Source: Konateibacter massiliensis (lineage in GTDB: Bacteria; Bacillota; Clostridia; Lachnospirales; Lachnospiraceae). Taken from it: a DNA stretch of 64,000 nt. This document shows positions 52,568-58,959 of the stretch, in pieces (the first letter of the stretch is position 1; every line of letters begins with the position of its first letter). Location of the stretch: the NCBI RefSeq assembly GCF_900184995.1, contig NZ_LT860098.1, positions 563,001-627,000 on the forward strand, in the 5' to 3' direction. The translations under genes were made by a program, and so were the position numbers. The notes beneath the pieces were generated by a model, which worked only from the letters and a program-made list of their open reading frames with translations, had not been told where the DNA came from and searched no databases.

Positions 52568-53470
52568 TTACTTCCCGCTTTTACAAAATGCCTCCACATT
52601 TCTCTTAAACAGCTTTGCTGGGCGGTGCCCTGCCCCTTCCATGACCTTATCCGTCTCATTTACAAGCTCTGCTATCTTTCTGCGAAAATTCGCCGCCAAA
52701 AGCTCCTCATCCAATATAATTTCAAATGCCTTTTGAAGCTGTGTCAGCGTAAAATACTCCGGCATCAGGTTAAAGACAATTTTTCCGTCTATCTCCGCGT
52801 GGCTTCGAAGCTTTTTCAGCGCGCAGACAATAATCATCGCATGATCAAATGCCAGACCGTCTGACTCCAGTATCTCATAATGAACTGATTCATGGTATTC
52901 TTTAAAAAGCTTTGTCTCCCGCAGCCTACAGGAAATTTTGATATCTTGAAAGCAAAGCTTTAAGCTATATATTATCTCAAGCTCAACGCTGTCCTCACTC
53001 TTTATATAATCTCGCTTTTCTGTCTCTTTTTTTAGCTCAATGTCAAACCACTGTGCTTCTCCGGCATCATCCCCTGCGTGCAGCCTGCATTTATTTCCGT
53101 CCATCAGTGCCATAAAAGTATTGGAGATAACCCATCCCCTCGGGTCCCTGCCCTTGTCGCTGTACACATCGACAAGCTCCATGTAGGCTCTCTCGATATG
53201 AGTCTCCTCATACAATTCGCGCGCTGCCGTCTCCCTGATAGTTTCGTCCTTCCTTGCAAACCCGCCTGGCAGTGCCCATGCATTTTGATAAGGATGTGTC
53301 CCCCTTCGGATCAGAAGTATTTTTAACTTTTGTTCAGGAAGTTTTCGATAATTATCCTCCTCATCCGCCATAATCGTAAATACTGCGATATCTGTCGCGA
53401 TAGACGGTCTGTCATATTTTTCTATATCATAGTTTTTCAAAAAATCTTCTTCTTTGCTTGTTTTTTTCAT
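52568..53470 (-). CDS. nrtR: NrtR-type Nudix regulator of NAD metabolism
   Basis: A 300-residue protein with an N-terminal Nudix domain (about 20-165) and a C-terminal winged helix (about 200-295). The Nudix box begins at Gly70 and keeps RELYEE (84-89), so hydrolase activity on ADP-ribose may remain; only the later box glycine is His. The C-terminal part (FDHAMIIVCALKKLRS, LMPEYFTLTQLQKAFEIILD, NFRRKIAELV, GHRPAKLF) is that of the NrtR family, which represses NAD synthesis genes and responds to ADP-ribose. The ATG at 53470 has AGGTGG 5 nt upstream. It is the third gene after nadR and pnuC, which supports the assignment. Confidence 0.87.
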   Translation of the reverse strand: MKKTSKEEDFLKNYDIEKYDRPSIATDIAVFTIMADEEDNYRKLPEQKLKILLIRRGTHPYQNAWALPGGFARKDETIRETAARELYEETHIERAYMELVDVYSDKGRDPRGWVISNTFMALMDGNKCRLHAGDDAGEAQWFDIELKKETEKRDYIKSEDSVELEIIYSLKLCFQDIKISCRLRETKLFKEYHESVHYEILESDGLAFDHAMIIVCALKKLRSHAEIDGKIVFNLMPEYFTLTQLQKAFEIILDEELLAANFRRKIAELVNETDKVMEGAGHRPAKLFKRNVEAFCKSGK

Positions 53471-53484
53471 ATTTTCCACCTATA

Positions 53485-54192
53485 TTATTCATTTGCATAA
53501 TTGTTTCTGCTCATCAACGACCACTGGTAAAAGCCGTAAAATGCATTGAGCAAATAGACTGACCACATGGATACCTGAATCCAGTCACCTGCCAAAACCC
53601 ACATTGTCACTGTAATTATGTCAACCACAATCCAAAGTGCCCATTGCTCCTTGTATCGAAGTACCATAAGTGCGTTGGCAACAAGCGATATCACAAGTGT
53701 CGTGCTATCCAGCCACGTCTGGTTTCCGCCAAGCATCTCCAGTATATAGCGGCAGATAATAACACCAACAGTCATCCCCAAAAGATAAAGTCCAATCTGG
53801 TTGATGCCCATTTTCTTTGATTTAACCACATCCTTTTCGATATTCATATGTTTTTTCCACATATACATACCGATAAACTGTGTCGGCAGGTAATAAAGCA
53901 GATTCAGCGCTACCTGACCGTAATATTTTCCGGTGGCAGCTATAATAATATACGCCGCTATGTTCACAAAGCCAAAATAGTACTGAGACTTTTTCCCGCC
54001 GGCGCAAAGTACCACACAGAACACACCGCATATGGCAGAAAGTGCATTGATAGCCAGATACAAAGTCGTGCTTTCCTTATCAATCATCACAAAATATGCG
54101 GTAAAGCTGATTAACAGCAGCACCTCAAAATACTGAAACGGTGTCATAAAGCCTGTGATTTTTGTCATTAATTTTGTATTTTTTTCTTCCAT
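53485..54192 (-). CDS. pnuC: Nicotinamide riboside transporter PnuC
   Basis: A 235-residue membrane protein with seven predicted helices and PnuC landmarks: YYLPTQFIGMYMWKKHM near the middle and, towards the end, QWALWIVVDIITVTMWV and LLNAFYGFYQWSLM. PnuC proteins let nicotinamide riboside enter by facilitated diffusion, trapped inside by phosphorylation. The gene starts 2 nt after the nadR stop codon, and NadR carries the riboside kinase needed for trapping, so the functional link is strong. Confidence 0.95.
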   Translation of the reverse strand: MEEKNTKLMTKITGFMTPFQYFEVLLLISFTAYFVMIDKESTTLYLAINALSAICGVFCVVLCAGGKKSQYYFGFVNIAAYIIIAATGKYYGQVALNLLYYLPTQFIGMYMWKKHMNIEKDVVKSKKMGINQIGLYLLGMTVGVIICRYILEMLGGNQTWLDSTTLVISLVANALMVLRYKEQWALWIVVDIITVTMWVLAGDWIQVSMWSVYLLNAFYGFYQWSLMSRNNYANE

Positions 54193-54194
54193 AC

Positions 54195-55208
54195 TTATTT
54201 CCCCTCTTTCAATAATTTGTCAACAAGTTCAACTGCCTTTAAAAATCTCTTCTGATAATCGCCGGATATCACCTCAAAGCTGATATTCTTCTGCCTGTAC
54301 AGCTCCTTGATTTGATTGCTGTATCGCTCTCTGTCAGCTGCAATCACAGGACTTCTATCCCCGTCCTGAACGAATTTTACGTCCGGCTCCAAGAAAAGAA
54401 CCAAATCATATCGGTTAAGCTCTGCAATCGCATCCGCCAGCGTTTCATTTGCCGCTTTCCCTTTCCCCTCCAGAAATTGAATGTAAAACTTTGTAATCAG
54501 GCAGTCCGTGTCCTCAAAAAGCACTCGATTACTCTGCAAAATCGCTTCGCGTTCCCTTATTTTATGCGCCAGCAATATATCTGTAAAATCCTCCGGGAGC
54601 ATAAGCATATCCGTACCGGAGCGCTCCGAGATATCACGCCCGACCTCTTCCAGATAATTTGTGTTATAGTAATTTGCAAGATTTATGGTCAGCGTTGACT
54701 TTCCTGTACTCTCCCCGCCTATGAGCAGCACCTTTTTTACATAATATGGTTTCACCACGCTTGGAAGCCAACTCCAGCAAGCCAGCGGATTCTCCCTTAT
54801 TTTTGTGGAAGAAATATCGTCCCTCTGAAAAAAGATGTGTTCTGATTCAGGGTAACATTTCGCCCAAAAACTGTTTTCATCATAATCGCTTCCGCAGAAA
54901 ACCACATCTATTTTCTTCCCCGCAAATACCTTTACCTTAGCGGCATCCTCCAGCCAGTACTTCTCTGTGTAGTCCTCCTTGGTTTTTGCGGTATCATTTA
55001 AAATGTATATTCTGACGTTTCCAATGTGTTTGGTAAGCTGATAAATCCAACGGTACCGCACTCGGACGTCGATTTCATCGCGGTTTAGTCCTTCACTGAT
55101 CACAATAATTAAATCCTCACATTGGTTTGCGGCTTCTATGATGCAGCGGACGTGCCCTAAGTGAAGTGGGTTGAAGGAGCCTCCATACATTCCACACTTA
55201 TATTTCAT
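54195..55208 (-). CDS. nadR: NadR: NMN adenylyltransferase / nicotinamide riboside kinase
   Basis: A 337-residue two-domain enzyme. The N-terminal nucleotidyltransferase has YGGSFNPLHLGHVRCI (about 8-23) and FFQRDDISSTKIRENP. The C-terminal kinase has the P-loop LLIGGESTGKSTLTINLANY (about 165-184) and EEVGRDISERSG. It phosphorylates nicotinamide riboside to NMN and adenylates NMN to NAD. The DNA-binding domain of the enterobacterial protein is absent, so regulation falls to NrtR encoded two genes downstream. AAGGGGG precedes the ATG. Confidence 0.95.
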   Translation of the reverse strand: MKYKCGMYGGSFNPLHLGHVRCIIEAANQCEDLIIVISEGLNRDEIDVRVRYRWIYQLTKHIGNVRIYILNDTAKTKEDYTEKYWLEDAAKVKVFAGKKIDVVFCGSDYDENSFWAKCYPESEHIFFQRDDISSTKIRENPLACWSWLPSVVKPYYVKKVLLIGGESTGKSTLTINLANYYNTNYLEEVGRDISERSGTDMLMLPEDFTDILLAHKIREREAILQSNRVLFEDTDCLITKFYIQFLEGKGKAANETLADAIAELNRYDLVLFLEPDVKFVQDGDRSPVIAADRERYSNQIKELYRQKNISFEVISGDYQKRFLKAVELVDKLLKEGK

Positions 55209-55288
55209 TTTGATTCCCCCTTGTTGTACGCGGTTTGCAAGACTTTTTGAGCCATTCTTGTTATTTTAGGTTTATTGTTATATTTGTT

Positions 55289-55315
55289 TTGATATTATCA
55301 TAAATATAATATCAA
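55289..55315. promoter_or_regulatory. Perfect palindrome over the nadR -10 box, candidate NrtR operator
   Basis: TTGATATTAT, 7 nt, ATAATATCAA: 10-bp arms without mismatch. The -10 hexamer (55308-55303) lies wholly inside it, so a bound repressor would block polymerase. The operon encodes an NrtR-type regulator, the obvious candidate ligand-responsive repressor. Confidence 0.65.
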
Positions 55316-55331
55316 AAATCGGATTTGTCAA
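55303..55331 (-). promoter_or_regulatory. Promoter of the nadR-pnuC-nrtR operon
   Basis: On the minus strand consensus TTGACA (55331-55326), 17-bp spacer, TATATT (55308-55303). The leader is about 90 nt. Confidence 0.8.
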
Positions 55332-55388
55332 CTACTATTTTAAATAAAGCGTGCACAAGATATAAATGAAAAAACTCTCTTGTTTCAA

Positions 55389-55424
55389 AAACCCCAGAGT
55401 CCCAAAAACGGTTCTCCGAGGTTT
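55389..55424 (-). terminator. Terminator after the cation efflux gene
   Basis: In minus-strand RNA AAACCUCGGAG pairs with CUCUGGGGUUU along 11 bp with two G-U pairs, followed by TTTTTG. Confidence 0.8.
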
Positions 55425-55475
55425 ATATATCATCCAAGTGTGGCAAACCCACAATCTATATCAAGTTCTTTTACT

Positions 55476-56597
55476 CTATGCAAATTCCGTATCAATTGTG
55501 ACGATGACCTGATAATCCGGAAGCTCTGCCAGCAGTAGGTTTTGAACCTTCTCCTGCAAGGCTGCCCTGTCACATTTAAAATCTAAAATAACATCGCAAA
55601 AGACTTGCTTCTGCTCTTCGTCCACCACTATGCCGTGGCAGCCCAAACAATGTTTTTCCTGCGCCTCAAACTCTGATAAAATCTCCCACACACGCTTAGA
55701 AATTGGCGACGCACTATTGACTGCGTAAATTCCAAAAACCAAATAAGCATGAAACTTCTGAAAAATCCTTACCTGAAGCCTATGTAAAATCGGATAAATA
55801 TCCTCCACCGTCCTGTCGTGATCAATCTCGACATTGATACTTCCGGTGTAAGTGTTTGGTCCGTAATTATTTAAAATAAGGTCGTGAACTCCTAGAATTC
55901 CTTTCTCCGCCCTAATTTCCTCATATATATTTTCTGAAAGCTCTCTGCCTCCGCGCTCACCTAAAATCTGATTTAGCGTTTCGCGAAGCACATCGTATCC
56001 AGTCTTAATAACAAATATAGAAATGACAGTTCCTGCATAGGCATCAATTGAAACATCTGTAAAACGATATACAAGAGCCGCGATCAGTGCCACCGCAGAT
56101 ATAACCGCATCGTTTTGGGCATCTGCACCGGAGGCAACCAGAGCGCCTGATAAAAGCTTCTTTCCGGCATTTTTTGTATAAATTCCAAGCCCTATTTTTA
56201 TAAAAATAGTAAGAAATAAAATAACAAGTGTAAGTGTAGAGTAAGATACCTGCTGCGGCTCCAAAATATTTTTTACAGAAGTGATTGTCATTTCTGCGCC
56301 GGTCACCAAGACGATGATGGCAATTATCATGCTCGTCAGATATTCGATTCTGCCGTAGCCAAATGGATGCTTCTCGTTTGGCTCCTTCTGCGCAAGCTTT
56401 GTCCCTATCATCGTAATAAGTGAGGAAGAAGAATCAGCAAGATTGTTGACTGCATCTGAAGAAATCGCAATAGAGCCCGATATTGTTCCAAGAAAAAACT
56501 TTAAAATCGCCAATATAACATTGGTGACAATTCCGGTTCCGGATACTCTCATTATTTCGCTCTGCCTTGACAAACTTTCATTTGCAGCTTTGCTCAT
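55476..56597 (-). CDS. Cation diffusion facilitator family transporter
   Basis: A 373-residue metal exporter: six membrane helices (about 15-215), with the zinc-site pattern SSDAVNNLADSSSSLI in helix 2, HPFGYGRIEYLTS after it and GADAQNDAVISAVALIAALV in helix 5, then a cytoplasmic metal-binding C-terminal domain. The last 90 residues extend the usual fold and contain HCLGCHG, a possible extra metal site. Substrates of the family are zinc, iron, manganese or cobalt. The ATG at 56597 has GGGAGG 9 nt upstream; a GTG three codons earlier overlaps that site. It lies 28 nt after the reductase gene. Confidence 0.93.
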   Translation of the reverse strand: MSKAANESLSRQSEIMRVSGTGIVTNVILAILKFFLGTISGSIAISSDAVNNLADSSSSLITMIGTKLAQKEPNEKHPFGYGRIEYLTSMIIAIIVLVTGAEMTITSVKNILEPQQVSYSTLTLVILFLTIFIKIGLGIYTKNAGKKLLSGALVASGADAQNDAVISAVALIAALVYRFTDVSIDAYAGTVISIFVIKTGYDVLRETLNQILGERGGRELSENIYEEIRAEKGILGVHDLILNNYGPNTYTGSINVEIDHDRTVEDIYPILHRLQVRIFQKFHAYLVFGIYAVNSASPISKRVWEILSEFEAQEKHCLGCHGIVVDEEQKQVFCDVILDFKCDRAALQEKVQNLLLAELPDYQVIVTIDTEFA

Positions 56598-56625
56598 TGC
56601 TTTCACCCTCCCTTATCTTAATCCT

Positions 56626-57501
56626 TTATGCACTTTTTCGCTCTCTTTTCTTTTTATCCAGATAGGACACGGCTGACAGCGCCGCGATGTTTCCCTCTCC
56701 GGCTGATTTGATATACTGATACGGCTTTCCAACGATATCACCGCAAGCAAAGCAGCCCTCCATGCTCGTTTCCATTTGTCGGTTTACAACGACATGATTG
56801 TCCTCGGTCTCCAGTCCCGGTACAAGCTGGCTTGGCGCAACACTTTCCCTGAGAATGAAAACTCCGTCCACCACATAATTATTTTCCCTTGTTTGCAGCA
56901 TTTCTACCTGTTGTGTCCCGCATATTGCCTTTGGCACCTCGCGAACAACCTCGATTGCTTCTGAAAGGGAAACCTCCTCTTTGTACCTCGGAACATAGTA
57001 AACTTTTTTGGCTATCTCCGCCATAAATTCTGCCTCTGCTTCTTCTTTCGGGCTAAAGCCGATAATGGCTACCGTTTTATTTCTATACAGCGGTGCATCG
57101 CAGGTTGCGCAGTAGCTCACTCCTTTTCCAAGCAGCTCAATTTCGCCCGGATATGGCTTGCCAAGAACGACGCCTGTTGCCAAAACAACAGAATCTGCCT
57201 CATAGATTTCATCTGCGCCCTGAATTCCAAAATAGTCGCCCATATTGTAAATGGCATTTACTTTTTCCTCTGTAATCTCAATTTCCATTTTGTCGAGATG
57301 CTCTTGGAATGCTTTTCCCAAGTCCTCTCCTCCGACAACGGAGAGTCCAAGATAATTTTGTATGGTATGTGCCTTTTGCACCTTCGTGCTTAAGTCCTTG
57401 TTTCCGATTAATAAAATACTTTTATTGCGAATTTTTGCCGTTATCGCAGCCGATAGCCCTGCGGGTCCGGTTCCGATAATTGCGATATCATAACGTTGCA
57501 T
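56626..57501 (-). CDS. Thioredoxin-reductase-like flavoprotein with degenerate NADPH site
   Basis: A 291-residue low-molecular-weight flavin disulfide reductase. FAD binding is seen in IAIIGTGPAGLSAAI (about 6-20) and ACGDIVGKPYQYIKSAGEGN near the C-terminus. The redox pair CATC (131-134) is intact. The usual NADPH motif GGGDSA is replaced by GFSPKE (148-153), and the arginines that follow it in NADPH-dependent enzymes are not seen. This resembles clostridial ferredoxin- or other-donor-dependent reductases. It follows a small flavodoxin gene by 48 nt, a possible electron partner. Direct reduction by NADPH is doubtful. Confidence 0.87.
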   Translation of the reverse strand: MQRYDIAIIGTGPAGLSAAITAKIRNKSILLIGNKDLSTKVQKAHTIQNYLGLSVVGGEDLGKAFQEHLDKMEIEITEEKVNAIYNMGDYFGIQGADEIYEADSVVLATGVVLGKPYPGEIELLGKGVSYCATCDAPLYRNKTVAIIGFSPKEEAEAEFMAEIAKKVYYVPRYKEEVSLSEAIEVVREVPKAICGTQQVEMLQTRENNYVVDGVFILRESVAPSQLVPGLETEDNHVVVNRQMETSMEGCFACGDIVGKPYQYIKSAGEGNIAALSAVSYLDKKKRERKSA

Positions 57502-57549
57502 GGTGGTTCTCCTTTTTATTTAACTATCTTCTTTGTTTCATTCTTCTAT

Positions 57550-57960
57550 TTATTTTATTATTTTCTCTGCAAATCTTTGAACTTCTTTTAAATCTTCTGA
57601 ATCAGGTTTTCCTTTATGAAGCATTTTAAAACTGCCTCGGCAGTGGAATTCCTGAGCGTCTACTGTTATGCCTTTTTGCTCCAGCAACTGTTTCACCTGC
57701 TTGTAGGTAGATGGAAGAAGGGCAGCCGTGCTGAAGTTTACAACTCTCTTTACCTTTTCCTTATCCAATGAAGCAATGAATTCTTTTACCTCCGCGTCTA
57801 CGCCGGCTGCATATACGGAGCTTCCTAGGAATAGGATGTCTACCGGCTCTGTAATTGAGGTTTTAGTAGTTTCTGCCGGGGTGCCTGTTGTCTGACTGAT
57901 GGCGTCTGCAAGTTTTTTGGTATTTCCGGTTTTTGAGTAATAGCGGATTGCTATGTTCAT
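57550..57960 (-). CDS. Small flavodoxin-family protein
   Basis: A 136-residue protein of the flavodoxin fold. The FMN phosphate loop is YYSKTGNTKKLADAI (about 7-21), and the second flavin loop region is FLGSSVYAAGVDAEV (about 50-64). It is slightly shorter than typical long-chain flavodoxins and acts as an electron carrier or small FMN reductase in the cytoplasm. It is first in the unit with the thioredoxin-reductase-like protein and a metal exporter, behind a consensus promoter. AAGGAG lies 9 nt before the ATG. Confidence 0.9.
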   Translation of the reverse strand: MNIAIRYYSKTGNTKKLADAISQTTGTPAETTKTSITEPVDILFLGSSVYAAGVDAEVKEFIASLDKEKVKRVVNFSTAALLPSTYKQVKQLLEQKGITVDAQEFHCRGSFKMLHKGKPDSEDLKEVQRFAEKIIK

Positions 57961-58049
57961 GATTTTGATCTCCTTTTTTGGGTGGTGACGGTTGGCGGGT
58001 TAGGGGTTTGTAACTTTGTTAAATTTTTATTTTAATTGATTTTAATTTA

Positions 58050-58078
58050 ATTGTACACAATCTTTTTACCATTGTCAA
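58050..58078 (-). promoter_or_regulatory. Strong promoter of the flavodoxin operon
   Basis: On the minus strand consensus TTGACA (58078-58073), 17-bp spacer, TACAAT (58055-58050). Confidence 0.85.
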
Positions 58079-58206
58079 TAGACGTACTTCTATTTTTTTA
58101 TTTCTATTCTTGTTTATTCATGTTAAAATGGGATATATATACAAAAGTAAAAGGGTATATTATTATTGTATGCTTTCATATACTATTTATTTCTAAGGGG
58201 GTACTT

Positions 58207-58416
58207 ATGAGATGTCCAAAATGCGGCAATGATGATTGCCAAGTAATTACGGAAACAACTACTTCAGGAAAAGACTTTTATTTCGGCAAAGGTTGCTGCG
58301 GAGCAATTCTGTTCGGTCCTATCGGTGTTTTATGCGGGGCTTGCGGAAAAGGCAAGCAGATTACCAACAAATCATATTGGGTATGCAGCCATTGCGGCAA
58401 AAAATTCAGGGTATAG
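58207..58416 (+). CDS. Small zinc-ribbon protein
   Basis: A 69-residue protein. CPKCGNDDC at the start and CSHCGKKF at the end form a likely four-cysteine zinc ribbon, separated by a Gly/Cys-rich, partly hydrophobic centre (GCCGAILFGPIGVLCGACGK) that may be a membrane hairpin. The ATG at 58207 is chosen for the AAGGGGG ribosome site; the frame is open further upstream but that part lacks one. It is 2 nt before the DUF2085 gene, so the two are coupled. Function unknown. Confidence 0.8.
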   Translation: MRCPKCGNDDCQVITETTTSGKDFYFGKGCCGAILFGPIGVLCGACGKGKQITNKSYWVCSHCGKKFRV

Positions 58417-58418
58417 CA

Positions 58419-58784
58419 ATGACAGATAAGCAGTGGTTATACTGGATGGAAAAAGGTTCAAAACTCGGATGTCACCAGATGCCTGAGAGGAGTTTTTTCT
58501 ACAAAGGTTATCAATTCCCGGTATGTGCAAGATGTACCGGGGTTATTTTGTCTGCAATTTTAGCGAGTGTTGTGTTTATAAAGAAAAGAATTCCTATTCG
58601 GTATTGCTTGCTGATGTCCGGAGTTATGCTTACGGATTGGGGCCTTCAGTATGCCCAGATATGTGAGTCTACTAATCGAAGAAGATTTATAACCGGGATG
58701 ATTGGTGGATTTGGGTATTCTACTTTGCACTTGTATTTTTATAGATATTTGGTTGGGAAGATTTGGGGGTTGGTGAAAGAGTAG
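58419..58784 (+). CDS. DUF2085 membrane protein
   Basis: A 121-residue protein of the DUF2085 family, recognised by GCHQMPERSFFYKGYQFPVC followed by ARCTGV, which gives a Cys/His cluster, and by a short segment TDWGLQY in the membrane region. About three membrane helices. The start is 2 nt after the zinc-ribbon stop codon. Function is unknown; the cysteine pattern suggests metal binding at the membrane. Its stop codon is followed within 2 nt by the truncated repeat copy at 58786-58814. Confidence 0.82.
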   Translation: MTDKQWLYWMEKGSKLGCHQMPERSFFYKGYQFPVCARCTGVILSAILASVVFIKKRIPIRYCLLMSGVMLTDWGLQYAQICESTNRRRFITGMIGGFGYSTLHLYFYRYLVGKIWGLVKE

Positions 58785-58785
58785 G

Positions 58786-58814
58786 GACGTCTTCCACTTG
58801 CATTCGTGCGCATA
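58786..58814. repeat. Composite intergenic repeat, truncated copy D
   Basis: Only the 3' half is present: GAC of the inner hairpin, linker GTCTTCCACT, TGCATTCG, T, GCGCATA. It begins 2 nt after the DUF2085 stop codon; the 5' half that would pair with it is missing. Confidence 0.75.
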
Positions 58815-58916
58815 AATAGTTTGCAGTTTCCTGTAATCATGACCACCCGTTTGATGAAGGGGTGCTTTATATTTCGCACGCTTCGCGTGCTCAACAGGGT
58901 CACGACCCATAACAAA

Positions 58917-58947
58917 AATCCTTAGGAATTCATAATTCCTAAGGATT
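58917..58947. terminator. Terminator of the GH3 membrane enzyme gene
   Basis: AATCCTTAGGAATT pairs perfectly with AATTCCTAAGGATT (14 bp, 3-nt loop). The minus strand continues with TTTTTG. It may also end transcripts coming from DUF2085. Confidence 0.85.
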
Positions 58948-58959
58948 AATACCATTACA

